64,000 bases of DNA, from positions 1 to 64,000 of the forward strand of contig CANGIY010000018.1 of NCBI GenBank assembly GCA_947454235.1, written 5' to 3'. Source of the DNA: Chitinophagaceae bacterium (GTDB taxonomy: Bacteria > Bacteroidota > Bacteroidia > Chitinophagales > Chitinophagaceae). This document shows positions 51,195 through 59,794 of the stretch, piece after piece; the first letter of the stretch is position 1; each line of letters begins with the position of its first letter. The notes under the pieces are model-generated. The model was not told the DNA's origin and did not search any database. It worked only from the letters and a program-made list of their open reading frames with translations. The translations under genes and the position numbers were made by a program.

Positions 51195-51953
51195 ATGGAG
51201 CTCCCTTCAGGTAAAAAAGTGTATTTCGCGTCTGATTTTCATCTCGGAATTTCCGATTTGGAAACCAGTAAAAACCGTGAACGGAGACTGTGTCGTTGGC
51301 TCGATGAAGTAGCTAAAGATGCGCACATTATATACTTGGTAGGCGACATATTTGATACTTGGTTTGAATACAAAACAGTAGTACCAAAGGGCTTCACCCG
51401 CTTGTTAGGAAAACTGGCACAACTCACCGATTCTGGCATTACAATCGAAGCTTTTACAGGTAATCACGACTTATGGATGTTTGGCTATTTTGAGGAAGAG
51501 TTGAATATTAAAGTGCATCGTGCCCCTATTGAGCGGGAATTCAATGGCGTTCGATTTATCATTGCGCACGGAGATGGCCTTGGCCCCGGAGATAATGGCT
51601 ATAAGCTGCTGAAAGCTGTAATGTCATCGAAATTATGCCAATGGCTTTATGCGCGATTCCATCCTAATTTTGGCATCGGAGTGGCGGGGTATTTGAGTAG
51701 ACTGGGTCCTAAACATACAACTGCTGAACCTGAAGAAAAATTTCTGGGGGAACAAGAGTGGCTAGTACAATTTGCCCGCAACGAACTTAAAACAAAAAAA
51801 GTCAACTACTTTATATTTGGTCACAGACACATAGCTAAAGTTTATCCACTGACCGAGGATGCTCAATATATCAACCTCGGCGACTGGATAGCTTATGATA
51901 GTTATGCTGTTTTTGACGGCACCAAAACAGAGCTTAAATACTACAATAAATAA
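51195..51953 (+). CDS. lpxH: UDP-2,3-diacylglucosamine diphosphatase, LpxH-like
   Basis: A 252-residue metallophosphoesterase. Motifs in order: 'YFASDFHLGISD' (DxH), 'YLVGDIFDTWFEY' (GDxxDxW), 'AFTGNHDLWMF' (GNHD), 'FIIAHGDGLGPGD' (HGD) and 'FIFGHRHIAK' (GHxH). The 'GDIFDTWF' and 'HGDGLGPGD' forms are typical of LpxH and its Bacteroidetes relatives, which hydrolyse UDP-2,3-diacylglucosamine to lipid X and UMP in lipid A synthesis, at the membrane's inner face. Substrate assignment rests on family resemblance. The sixA-like gene follows after five bases, so they are probably co-transcribed with the fusion gene behind. Confidence 0.83.
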   Translation: MELPSGKKVYFASDFHLGISDLETSKNRERRLCRWLDEVAKDAHIIYLVGDIFDTWFEYKTVVPKGFTRLLGKLAQLTDSGITIEAFTGNHDLWMFGYFEEELNIKVHRAPIEREFNGVRFIIAHGDGLGPGDNGYKLLKAVMSSKLCQWLYARFHPNFGIGVAGYLSRLGPKHTTAEPEEKFLGEQEWLVQFARNELKTKKVNYFIFGHRHIAKVYPLTEDAQYINLGDWIAYDSYAVFDGTKTELKYYNK

Positions 51954-51958
51954 TAAAG

Positions 51959-52468
51959 ATGCAACGTACATTGGTCATGATCAGGCATGCAAAATCGAGC
52001 TGGGCAAACCCTCTCCAAAGCGATTTTGAACGCCCGCTCAACAAGAGAGGAGAACACGAAGCGCAGGAAATGGGCAATCTCTTGAAAAAAATGGGACTTG
52101 TTCCTGATTTGCTGATTTGCTCAAAAGCCAAACGCACCCGGCAGACTGCAAAAAGAATCGCTGATGCGGTGAGCTACGACAAAGAACTCATTCAAAAAGA
52201 AGAAAAACTGTACCATTGTATCTCATCTGTTTTTGATGAAGTGATTTTTGAAATCGACGATTCAATTCAAACAGTATTTATAGTAGCTCACAACCCTGGG
52301 ATAACTGAATTTGTGAACTACCTCTCGCATGAATTTAAGGTAATGGAAATGCCAACTTGTGGTATTGCTGCAATTCAGTTTGATGCTGACGAATGGAATC
52401 AATTACCTTTGGCAGACCGCAAAAAACTATTCTTTAAACAACCCGACAGATCGAATGTCACAGCCTAA
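51959..52468 (+). CDS. Histidine phosphatase, SixA-like
   Basis: A 169-residue phosphatase of the phosphoglycerate mutase-like superfamily: 'LVMIRHAKSSWANP' gives the catalytic RH motif at the start and 'VFIVAHNPGITEFVNYL' the second His; 'FERPLNKRGEHEAQEMG' is the usual middle segment. SixA in E. coli removes phosphate from phosphohistidine of HPt domains; whether this one acts on proteins or small molecules is open. Its start is five bases after the LpxH-like gene's stop, and the next gene begins 14 bases before its stop, a sign of translational coupling. Confidence 0.85.
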   Translation: MQRTLVMIRHAKSSWANPLQSDFERPLNKRGEHEAQEMGNLLKKMGLVPDLLICSKAKRTRQTAKRIADAVSYDKELIQKEEKLYHCISSVFDEVIFEIDDSIQTVFIVAHNPGITEFVNYLSHEFKVMEMPTCGIAAIQFDADEWNQLPLADRKKLFFKQPDRSNVTA

Positions 52469-53930
52469 TTTACTAACGCAACAACAAAATGCAGTCGCCA
52501 AATTGTTTCAGGAGCATTTTGGCGCTGAACCTGAACAAGTTATAGCATTACCTGTTTCGGGCTCTGACAGGCGTTATTTTAGAATGTCGGGGAAGGGCGC
52601 ATCTGTTATTGGCACTTACAATTCTAATGTTGCAGAAAACAACACATTTTTCTATGCCACACAGCTTTTCACGAAGGGGAAAATAAGAGTACCCGAACTG
52701 ATTACAAATAGTAAAGATCGTAAAAGCTACCTTCAACAAGACCTAGGCGATACGACGCTTTTCTCTTCAGTAATGAAGGATGGCTTCAATGAAACAACAA
52801 CTAAGTTGTTTCATGATGCTTTATCTCAACTTGCACAAGCACAATGGGTTGCGGGTCGCGATGCCGATTTCCGTCAATGCTTTGGTGCTCGCCAGTTTGA
52901 TGATAAAGCAATAATGAGCGATCTGCTCTACTTTAAATACTACTTCGCCGACCTACAAAGCGTACCCTACAACAAAAACGCCTTGATGGAAGAGTTGGAG
53001 CAATTAAGTAGAGACCTTGGTCATATTCAACCTCAAACATTGATGTACCGCGACTTCCAGAGCCGCAACATCATGCTACACGACAATCAGGTTTACTTCA
53101 TCGATTATCAGGGTTTTATGCAAGGACCGCCTCAATACGATATTGCTTCATTGTTGTGGCAGGCCCGGGCTGAAATGCCTGAAAAACTGAAGGAAGATTT
53201 ATTGAATGGCTATATAGCGACACTCAACAACCTTCCTGTACCCAAAGTAAATGAAATTTACTTTAGGAAGGGCTATGTACAGTTTGTGTTAATCAGGCTA
53301 TTACAAGTGTTGGGTGCTTATGGTTTTAAAGGAATTATGCAACAAAAAAGCCACTTTTTGGCGAGCATTTACCCTGCGCTTAAAAGCCTTGAATCATTTA
53401 TTGCCAACAACCCTTCTACTCCGGGTTACCCTGAATTGAGGGGCATGCTCGAAAGAATAACAACAGATGAGGTAAAAGCAAAATATGCGCCTAAACCTGT
53501 GCCCGCCAATACTGGCAAACTAAAAATCAGCATTTTTTCATTTTCTTACAAAAAAGGAATACCATCGTTTGGCGGAGACCATGGCGGAGGTTTCGTTTTT
53601 GATTGTCGTGGTATTTTGAATCCGGGAAGATTTGACGATTACAAGCATTTGACAGGCAAGGATGAAGAAGTAAAACTATTTCTGGAGAACGAAACGACCA
53701 TGCCTGAATTCCTAAAACATGTTACCGGGCTTGTTTCAATCAATGTTGACGATTACCTCGCCAGAGGGTTTACAAACCTTGGAGTAGGATTTGGATGCAC
53801 CGGCGGACAGCACCGCAGTGTGTATGCAGCAGAACAATTGTGCAAATTCATTCAGGACAAATATGGCATAACTGCCGAGTTGGAACACCTGAACAAAGAA
53901 AACTGGGTTAAAACCCCGGTTAAAAAGTAA
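52455..53930 (+). CDS. Fusion of aminoglycoside-phosphotransferase-like kinase and RapZ C-terminal domain
   Basis: A 491-residue two-part protein. Residues about 25-335 form an APH-type kinase: 'IALPVSGSDRRYFRMSG' is a glycine-rich start, 'LMYRDFQSRNIMLH' is the catalytic loop (Tyr-Arg-Asp in place of HxD) and 'VYFIDYQGFMQGPPQYDIASLLW' the metal loop. It resembles AmgK-type sugar kinases of cell-wall recycling. Residues about 353-491 match the C-terminal half of RapZ ('FDCRGILNPGRFDDY', 'LGVGFGCTGGQHRSVYAAEQL'), without RapZ's N-terminal P-loop part. In E. coli that half binds RNA and amino-sugar phosphate. ATG at 52455 is used, overlapping the sixA-like gene by 14 bases. Confidence 0.85.
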   Translation: MSQPNLLTQQQNAVAKLFQEHFGAEPEQVIALPVSGSDRRYFRMSGKGASVIGTYNSNVAENNTFFYATQLFTKGKIRVPELITNSKDRKSYLQQDLGDTTLFSSVMKDGFNETTTKLFHDALSQLAQAQWVAGRDADFRQCFGARQFDDKAIMSDLLYFKYYFADLQSVPYNKNALMEELEQLSRDLGHIQPQTLMYRDFQSRNIMLHDNQVYFIDYQGFMQGPPQYDIASLLWQARAEMPEKLKEDLLNGYIATLNNLPVPKVNEIYFRKGYVQFVLIRLLQVLGAYGFKGIMQQKSHFLASIYPALKSLESFIANNPSTPGYPELRGMLERITTDEVKAKYAPKPVPANTGKLKISIFSFSYKKGIPSFGGDHGGGFVFDCRGILNPGRFDDYKHLTGKDEEVKLFLENETTMPEFLKHVTGLVSINVDDYLARGFTNLGVGFGCTGGQHRSVYAAEQLCKFIQDKYGITAELEHLNKENWVKTPVKK

Positions 53931-54038
53931 CAAAAAGAATCATCCACAGGCTTAATAATGGCATTCATCTAAAAAATTAGGCGGCAAGTTGGTTCGAAAT
54001 AAAATTGATGTGTATCTTTCGGCTTTAAAACGCAACCC

Positions 54039-54749
54039 ATGAAGTATTTAGGTTTAGCAACTCTTCTTATAATCAGTATCATGTTCAGCAATTCGTGCAC
54101 AAAAAATCTGGGCACGCCACTTGCTTATGAGATTGATTCTTTCAAGAATATTTACATCAGAAACAACGATACTACTTATTTTCCGGTGAGAATTAAGTTC
54201 CTTGCGGGTAATTCAAATGAAGAAGTAAAGGTGTTCTTTACTCAAATTCCGGGTAATGTGACGCTTTCACAAGACACTATTAAAGGTAAAAACAACTTTG
54301 TTGCTAATTTTGGTTTTCATGCTATCAATGCTCAAATCAACAATTATCCGGTTTACCTAGTTACTTACACTGAATCTGCGGGTTATCGTTACCATCCTGT
54401 AAATTTAGGTGTTGTGCATACCAATTGCGCTAACTACCTAAATGGCAACTTCACAGGTACAAACAGTTGCCAACCTGCTAACTACAGCTATCCTTCAACA
54501 GTTTCAATTGTAGATTCTACAACATTAAACATCAACAACGTTGGTGGCTACGGTTCTAATACCAATGCAGTAGTAAGAATGAACTGTAACACAGATTCGA
54601 TTTTCATTGATCGTCAGGATATTGGTAATGGAATTACTATGACCGGTAGCGGACACTTCAATTACAACCAATTGATTATCTACTACAAGGCGCAAAACCT
54701 AGTAGGTGGTTACAACGATTCTTGCATGACTGTGCTTACAATGCATTAG
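54039..54749 (+). CDS. Hypothetical lipoprotein
   Basis: A 236-residue lipoprotein (MKYLGLATLLIISIMFSNSC, lipobox Cys 20). The mature part is beta-rich with four Cys in the second half ('TNCANYLNGNFTGTNSCQPANYSY', 'MNCNTDS', 'DSCMTVL'), and no family I recognise. Sequences of the type 'CxxYLxGxFxGxxxC' occur in Bacteroidetes small lipoproteins of unknown role. It follows the fusion gene by about 110 bases and is ended by a terminator, so it may form its own unit. Confidence 0.7.
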   Translation: MKYLGLATLLIISIMFSNSCTKNLGTPLAYEIDSFKNIYIRNNDTTYFPVRIKFLAGNSNEEVKVFFTQIPGNVTLSQDTIKGKNNFVANFGFHAINAQINNYPVYLVTYTESAGYRYHPVNLGVVHTNCANYLNGNFTGTNSCQPANYSYPSTVSIVDSTTLNINNVGGYGSNTNAVVRMNCNTDSIFIDRQDIGNGITMTGSGHFNYNQLIIYYKAQNLVGGYNDSCMTVLTMH

Positions 54750-54770
54750 TCTTTACTCTTCAAAATATTC

Positions 54771-54810
54771 AAGCCGCTTCAACTTTAAAAATGAAGCGGC
54801 TTTTTTTTAC
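54771..54810 (+). terminator. Rho-independent terminator
   Basis: AAGCCGCTTC / GAAGCGGCTT, a 10-base perfect stem with a 12-base loop and a run of eight T, 21 bases after the lipoprotein stop. It ends just before the fourth NHL gene. Confidence 0.92.
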
Positions 54811-54831
54811 AAATAAAATGTCCCTTCAACT

Positions 54832-56385
54832 TTGAAAACGCTAACACTTCTAATATCATTCGTTTTATTCTATTGTAATGCAACAGCACAATGTGGCATC
54901 ATAACTACTTTAGCTGGAATTGACACATCAGGCTATAGCGGTGATGGATTTGCCGCAACGCTTGCTAAACTTGAATACCCCAATGGCGTAGCAGCTGACA
55001 ACCATGGCAATGTGTATGTTTCAGTAGGAAATAGAATCAGAAAAATCAACAGTTCAGGTACTATAACAACAGTTGCTGGTAATGGAACTTATGGCTATAG
55101 CGGCGACGGAGTTGCTGCAACAAGTACAATGCTTTACGCGCCGGGCGGATTGACAGTTGACACAATTGGAAACATCTATTTTGCAGATAAACTCAACTAT
55201 CGTATTCGTAAGATAAACCGTTCAGGAATCATATCTACTGTCGCTGGCGATGGTTCAGCGGGGTTTGGCGGCGATGGGTATGCTGCTACAAATGCGCAAC
55301 TTTATGACCCCAATTCTGTAGAAATTGACCGTTTAGGAAACCTTTATATTGCAGATTTAGGAAATCGCAGAATACGAAAAGTGGACACCGCCGGAATAAT
55401 AACTACAATTGCCGGCAACGGTACTGCAGGGTTTGGCGGCGATGCAGGTGCAGCAACAAATGCACAATTAAGCGGTCCGACTGACATGGCTATAGACAAC
55501 ACAGGGAATTTATATATTGCAGACCAGTACAGCTCCCAGATTCGAATAGTGAACACATCGGGAATTATAACCAGATTTGCAGGGATCAATACAAGAGGAT
55601 ATGGCGGGGATGGAGGACAAGCAACTGCTGCTGAATTAAACGGACCAAGTGCAGTAGCTGTTGATACAAATGGCAATGTGTATATCACAGAAATACTCAA
55701 TGATAGGGTCAGAATGGTCGATAGAAGCGGTATCATTTCATCCATTTCAGGAACTGGGGTTGAAGGTTTTAGTGGCGATGGCGGTCCTGCTTCTGTGGCT
55801 AAGTTGTTTAACCCCACCGAAATTGCCACTGACCAATACTGCAATCTTTTCATTGCTGATAAAAACAATTACCGTGTTCGAAGAATAAGTGCACTAGGCA
55901 CACCACCAGTCGTCCTTTCTATTACTGGCGCCACAGCACTATGCGTTGACAGTACGATAAGTTTAAGTTGTGGAACAGCAGGTGGTTCATGGAGTTCGGT
56001 ATTTCCAGCGATCGCAACAGTCAACTCAATAGGCAATGTAACTGGAGTTTCAACCGGAATAGACACCATACATTATTCTCTTTCTAACCGTTGTGGCACA
56101 ACCAAATCATCGAAAGTATTGGATGTTTCAGTTTGTCCCGATGGTGTTGAACAAATAACAAGTGAACACTCTATTAAAGTTGCACCAAATCCATTTACAG
56201 ATAAAATAACCGTTTCATCTAAGTCTAAAATACAGAGTGTTCTTATCACAAACGTCATTGGGCAAGTTGTGCGCAGGATTGAACCGAAAGTAAATGAAAT
56301 TGAAATTGACTTAGGAAATCTTGAAAAGGGTCTCTATTTCGTTAATGTTGACAATGTACAGCACATTAGTATTCTAAAAAAATAG
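54832..56385 (+). CDS. NHL-repeat secreted protein with T9SS sorting domain, paralogue 4 (TTG start or shifted ATG)
   Basis: A 517-residue protein, with signal peptide (LKTLTLLISFVLFYCNATAQ) and about seven NHL units (residues 24-360, e.g. 'TIAGNGTAGFGGDAGAATNAQLSGPTDMAIDNTGNLYIAD'), then a Big-2/Ig-like part ('CVDSTISLSCGTAGGSW ... HYSLSNRCGTTKSS') and a T9SS type A sorting domain ('VAPNPFTDKITVSSKSK ... KGLYFVNVDN'). No in-frame ATG exists: the only start is TTG 54832, while an ATG at 54818 is out of frame by one base and ends at a TGA that overlaps this TTG. No copy of the intergenic repeat precedes it. Confidence 0.8.
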   Translation: MKTLTLLISFVLFYCNATAQCGIITTLAGIDTSGYSGDGFAATLAKLEYPNGVAADNHGNVYVSVGNRIRKINSSGTITTVAGNGTYGYSGDGVAATSTMLYAPGGLTVDTIGNIYFADKLNYRIRKINRSGIISTVAGDGSAGFGGDGYAATNAQLYDPNSVEIDRLGNLYIADLGNRRIRKVDTAGIITTIAGNGTAGFGGDAGAATNAQLSGPTDMAIDNTGNLYIADQYSSQIRIVNTSGIITRFAGINTRGYGGDGGQATAAELNGPSAVAVDTNGNVYITEILNDRVRMVDRSGIISSISGTGVEGFSGDGGPASVAKLFNPTEIATDQYCNLFIADKNNYRVRRISALGTPPVVLSITGATALCVDSTISLSCGTAGGSWSSVFPAIATVNSIGNVTGVSTGIDTIHYSLSNRCGTTKSSKVLDVSVCPDGVEQITSEHSIKVAPNPFTDKITVSSKSKIQSVLITNVIGQVVRRIEPKVNEIEIDLGNLEKGLYFVNVDNVQHISILKK

Positions 56386-56400
56386 CCAAACACCAACCAT

Positions 56401-56814
56401 TTATTTAGGCATCGCCGTTATTGCCACAATTAGCAAAAACAGTGCTATCAGGTTGAATAAGAATGTTCTTCGGTGCTTTTTATCGTCGTCATTCAGTTTC
56501 CTTACAAGTATCAAAGACAATGTAACAAAGACCACAGAAGCCAACATCAATAAAGGGTGTAATACAGTGAAATAAAGCGCTTTATAGCTCTTATTGAAAT
56601 CGGAAGTAACAAATGGACTGTGGGTCATAACTATAACTCCTAACATCATCTGCAAGTGAACGATGCCAATGTTCACCCTGCAGATCACTTCATGGAATTT
56701 CTTATAGGGTGACTTTGCTTTTTGTTGAAGGAAAAAATAAATGGCGGTAAAGCCGATTGAAAACAACACTGCAATCCATAGTCCAGAATGTATGTGAAAA
56801 ATCTTATCAACCAT
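56401..56814 (-). CDS. Integral membrane protein with four helices (hypothetical)
   Basis: A 137-residue protein with four hydrophobic segments (about residues 10-30, 47-65, 80-105, 117-135) and a His-rich pattern: 'HIHSGLW', 'FHEVICRVNIGIVHLQMMLG', 'LHPLLMLA'. The periodic His residues in helices suggest a haem- or copper-binding four-helix membrane protein, but I do not recognise the family. It follows miaA by 12 bases on the same strand, so probably co-transcribed. Its stop converges with that of paralogue 4. Confidence 0.65.
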   Translation of the reverse strand: MVDKIFHIHSGLWIAVLFSIGFTAIYFFLQQKAKSPYKKFHEVICRVNIGIVHLQMMLGVIVMTHSPFVTSDFNKSYKALYFTVLHPLLMLASVVFVTLSLILVRKLNDDDKKHRRTFLFNLIALFLLIVAITAMPK

Positions 56815-56825
56815 TGTATCATTTA

Positions 56826-57737
56826 TTAGCTTCTACAAATGTGTTTCGAAACATGTACAAGTAACTGCTCGTCGAGGGCATTGAACCAACTTATTTCAGC
56901 GTCTTTTTTAAACCATGTCATCTGCCGCTTGGCATAATTACGGGTATGTTGCTTTATTTTATCGATTGCGAAATCTAAATCGCAGATCCCTTCGAGGTAT
57001 TCAAAGAGTTCAACATAACCCACAGTTGCTAAATTTTTCAGGTGTTTTTTAGGCAATAGCGCTTTCGCTTCTTCTAAAAAACCCACTCCCATCATAATGT
57101 CTACCCTTCTATTAATACGTTCGTACAGTAACTCACGCGGCAACTCTAACCCAACCTTGATGATATTAAAGGGCCTCGTCTTTTTTCTACCGGTGCGAAA
57201 AGCAGTAATGCTGGTTGCGGTACTTCGTTTAAAAGCCAATGCTCGCAACAGCCTCGCCGGGTTTTGCACCTCACCTGTAGCATAAAAATCCGGGTCTTCT
57301 TCCTGTACTCTTTGTTGTAACCACTGAATGCCTTTTAATTGATATTCAGCATCTATTTCTGCTTCAATTAAAGTGTCAGTTTCGGGCATTGGGTCTAGTC
57401 CTTCACAGAGTGCTTTAATGTATAAACCTGTACCGCCACAAGCGACAGCAAAGTTATTGCGCAAGAAAATCTCATTGACTTTTTCAAGTGCCAGGCGTTC
57501 AAAATCGGCAGCAGAAATATTCTCTTCTAATTCATGGCTCCCAATAAAATGATGCGGTGCAACAGACAATTCTTCGGCAGAAGGCCATGCCGTACCTATC
57601 GGCATTCCTTTGTAAAACTGCCTGCTATCTGTGGAAATTACATCGGTTCCTAGAAAACGCGCCAATTTAGCCGCCAATGCCGACTTACCTGAAGCAGTAG
57701 GCCCCAATATAACAACGAGTGTTTTGGTAGCCTCCAT
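56826..57737 (-). CDS. miaA: tRNA dimethylallyltransferase
   Basis: A 303-residue enzyme that adds a dimethylallyl group to A37 of tRNAs reading U-starting codons, the first step of ms2i6A. The P-loop is 'VVILGPTASGKSALAAKLA' (residues 9-27), followed by 'DVISTDSRQFYKGMPIGTAWPS' with substrate-binding DSRQ and a variant of the usual 'TAKPS', and 'ACGGTGLYIKALCEGL'. 'FNIIKVGLELPRELLYERINRRVDIM' is the conserved C-terminal segment; 'RQMTWFKKD' is the tRNA-contact R-x-x-T-W-F motif. Length is normal. First gene of a pair with the membrane protein; a pRiA4b ORF-3-like gene lies 21 bases upstream on the same strand. Confidence 0.95.
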   Translation of the reverse strand: MEATKTLVVILGPTASGKSALAAKLARFLGTDVISTDSRQFYKGMPIGTAWPSAEELSVAPHHFIGSHELEENISAADFERLALEKVNEIFLRNNFAVACGGTGLYIKALCEGLDPMPETDTLIEAEIDAEYQLKGIQWLQQRVQEEDPDFYATGEVQNPARLLRALAFKRSTATSITAFRTGRKKTRPFNIIKVGLELPRELLYERINRRVDIMMGVGFLEEAKALLPKKHLKNLATVGYVELFEYLEGICDLDFAIDKIKQHTRNYAKRQMTWFKKDAEISWFNALDEQLLVHVSKHICRS

Positions 57738-57758
57738 TATTATTGTAGCTTGAATTGT

Positions 57759-58313
57759 TTAAAAGTCTGATTCGCTGCCTGATGAAGTTTCTTCAGCACC
57801 GTTTTCGTCAAGTGCACCAAAACCATCTTCCATATCAGCAGCACCCAAGTCGTACTTCTCTTCAATCTCTATTAATTTATTTGGGTTTACGCCCTTAACA
57901 CCATATTGTGCAGGTGCAATGCCTTCCCTTCTTGAAATGAAAGGATAAACCCTTTTAAAAGTTTCTTCCTTGGTTACACCTGTAAGTTCAACTAAAAATG
58001 TCCACTTCTTAACCGGGTCGTACACATAGATAAACTTCTGACTTGGATTGGAAACAAGCGCTGCTACAGGGGTTTTTACCATCGAAAGAGCTGGTGCGTC
58101 TTTCTTATTCAGTAAAACTTCAGAATTAAACTCTCTGCCGTACGTCCATTTATCGTTACTTTCGTAGAACGAAGCGGGATGCTTTCCGTCAAACTCAAAT
58201 GCTTTTACAATGCATTGGTGGAAGTCCATGAATGTCTGTTCACCCTTGATTTCTATATCTCTGTAAGTTTGATCGTCGTCTTCCCAGTAAACCCTGAAAC
58301 GTAAAATGGCCAT
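57759..58313 (-). CDS. Plasmid pRiA4b ORF-3-like protein
   Basis: A 184-residue cytoplasmic protein. The N-terminal 'AILRFRVYWEDDDQTYRDIEIKGEQTFMDFHQCIVKAFEFDGKHPASFYES' is the beta-alpha start of the pRiA4b ORF-3 family ('...I......TL..LH..I..AFGW...H...F'), found in plasmids and many chromosomes with no known biochemistry. The acidic C-terminus (about 155-184, 'ADMEDGFGALDENGAEE') has no fold. The ATG at 58313 was chosen; codons before it are hydrophobic and do not match the family. It may share a transcript with miaA. Confidence 0.7.
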   Translation of the reverse strand: MAILRFRVYWEDDDQTYRDIEIKGEQTFMDFHQCIVKAFEFDGKHPASFYESNDKWTYGREFNSEVLLNKKDAPALSMVKTPVAALVSNPSQKFIYVYDPVKKWTFLVELTGVTKEETFKRVYPFISRREGIAPAQYGVKGVNPNKLIEIEEKYDLGAADMEDGFGALDENGAEETSSGSESDF

Positions 58314-58462
58314 AGATGTAATTCTGTTGTCGGCGGTAAAAGTAAGAAATGATTGGAAGAGAAAGAAAAACAAAACAAGGTGTTTAGCGAGCTTTTTAAT
58401 TTAGATAAAAAAATATGTGAATTGTTTATGAAAAAAACAAATCAGTGATAATAAAATTATCT

Positions 58463-58470
58463 TACCTTTG
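58463..58470 (+). promoter_or_regulatory. -7 promoter element (TACCTTTG) for rpmI-rplT
   Basis: TACCTTTG, the exact form also seen before the OmpA-like gene, lies 21 bases before the rpmI ATG. The usual -33 TTTG is not found at 19 bases. Its presence shows that rpmI-rplT has its own promoter here. Confidence 0.6.
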
Positions 58471-58491
58471 CAGTCCCAAATTTTAGTTCAC

Positions 58492-58689
58492 ATGCCAAAA
58501 ATGAAAACGCACTCACGTGCGAAAAAAACTTTTCGAGTAACAGGCACTGGCCAAATTCGTAGGTATAAAGCGTTTAAAAGCCACTTGTTGACCAAGAAAG
58601 CGAAAAGCCGTAAGCGTCATCTTCGTATCCATGGTTTGGTGCATTCAAGCAACCTTCCTATGGTTAAAAGAATGATGTGCATGCGCTAA
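58492..58689 (+). CDS. rpmI: 50S ribosomal protein L35
   Basis: A 65-residue, very basic protein: MPKMKTHSRAKKTFRVTGTGQIRR, the L35 signature 'MPKxKTHxxAxKRFxxTGxGKxxR', then 'HLLTKKAKSRKRHLR'. It is a late-assembly component of the large ribosomal subunit. The ATG at 58492 fits the family start exactly. rplT follows after 66 bases. In most bacteria infC (IF-3) precedes rpmI; here the gene upstream is the pRiA4b-like one on the other strand, so infC has been separated. Confidence 0.95.
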   Translation: MPKMKTHSRAKKTFRVTGTGQIRRYKAFKSHLLTKKAKSRKRHLRIHGLVHSSNLPMVKRMMCMR

Positions 58690-58755
58690 TTCGCTACCAC
58701 TGAATGTATATCCAGTATTAAAAAATAACTTTACAAAGCTTAATTAAATCATAAC

Positions 58756-59100
58756 ATGCCACGTTCTGTAAATGCTGTTGCCAGCCGCCAGAGAAGGAAA
58801 AAAATATTAAAGCAAGCCAAAGGTTTTTACGGAAAACGTAAAAACGTGTATACCGTTGCCAAAAACGTTCTCGAAAAAGGTCTCGGTTATAAATTCGTTG
58901 GTCGCAAACTTAAAAAACGCGCTTACCGCAGCTTGTGGATTGTGCGTATCAATGCTGCTTGCCGCGAAGAAGGTATGAGCTACTCACAATTTATCGGCAA
59001 ACTTGCTGCTAAAGACATCAACCTGAACAGAAAAGTATTGGCTGACCTCGCTATGAACGAGCCAGATACTTTCAAAGCATTGGTTGCTCAAGTAAAATAA
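58756..59100 (+). CDS. rplT: 50S ribosomal protein L20
   Basis: A 114-residue basic protein that binds 23S rRNA and is needed early in 50S assembly. '[42 protein letters not shown]' is the long N-terminal helix that threads into the rRNA; '[28 protein letters not shown]' is the globular C-terminal part. In E. coli and Bacillus L20 represses its own operon at the mRNA; whether this leader does that cannot be judged by eye. It forms an operon with rpmI and ends at a terminator. Confidence 0.96.
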   Translation: MPRSVNAVASRQRRKKILKQAKGFYGKRKNVYTVAKNVLEKGLGYKFVGRKLKKRAYRSLWIVRINAACREEGMSYSQFIGKLAAKDINLNRKVLADLAMNEPDTFKALVAQVK

Positions 59101-59123
59101 TTGAAGAGTTAATTACTCTTGTC

Positions 59124-59154
59124 AAGAGGCTATCTGAAAAGGTAGCCTCTTTTA
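59124..59154 (+). terminator. Terminator of rpmI-rplT
   Basis: AAGAGGCTA / TAGCCTCTT, 9 perfect pairs (11 with a wobble), followed by TTTA, 24 bases after the rplT stop. Confidence 0.88.
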
Positions 59155-59222
59155 TGCATTTATCGAAAATGAATATTGTGGAGTGCCTAGGTAATTTAAG
59201 CACTCCACATTTGTCCTAAATT

Positions 59223-59744
59223 CTAGCCTTCCAATAGTGCTTTCAAGTTATTAAGTCCAACTGCCAAATCATTTGCAATTGCCTTTTTCATTACAACACT
59301 CATCAGGTTAAACGGATAAGGCATTGAACCAAAGAAGGTCCAGGTTACACGAGTTGAATGTTCATTTATTGCTTCAATAAGCATTGTAGCATTTCCGGTT
59401 GACTTAAAAGGACGTTCAAACCTAATTTCATAACTGATTTGACGACCAGCATCAATTGCAGTTATTTCCTGCTCACCCTTACCCACGTTTTTATCATTAC
59501 TTTCCCAGGCAGAAACGAAACCTACTTTCCCGTCCTCGCCTCTGAATGTAGTTTGCATATTGGGGTCTATAAGCGCCCACTTGCTGAACTTATTTTGGTT
59601 TTTCAGCAAAACAATAAAGTCATATACCTTGGTTTTAGGTAAGTTAACTTCCTTCACGCTGGAAATTGAATATGTTTTACTGGCTATAGCCGCCGCTAAA
59701 AGCACAAGTGCCACCAAGCCGATGGCTACATAAATAATAATCAT
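59223..59744 (-). CDS. SRPBCC (START/polyketide cyclase-like) family membrane protein
   Basis: A 173-residue protein with an N-terminal helix (MIIIYVAIGLVALVLLAAAIA) that anchors it, then a helix-grip SRPBCC domain: 'EVNLPKTKVYDFIVLLKNQNKFSKWALID', 'VGFVSAWESNDKNVGKGEQEITAI', 'ISYEIRFERPFKSTGNATMLIEAINEHSTRVTWTFFGSMP'. These folds hold hydrophobic ligands in a deep pocket; no substrate is known for this type. Single gene; the downstream exported protein gene is on the same strand 50 bases upstream of its start. Confidence 0.83.
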   Translation of the reverse strand: MIIIYVAIGLVALVLLAAAIASKTYSISSVKEVNLPKTKVYDFIVLLKNQNKFSKWALIDPNMQTTFRGEDGKVGFVSAWESNDKNVGKGEQEITAIDAGRQISYEIRFERPFKSTGNATMLIEAINEHSTRVTWTFFGSMPYPFNLMSVVMKKAIANDLAVGLNNLKALLEG

Positions 59745-59794
59745 GTTGCAGTTTTGTTTGATTCAAAGATAAAAATTCAAAACAAAAACAAGAA

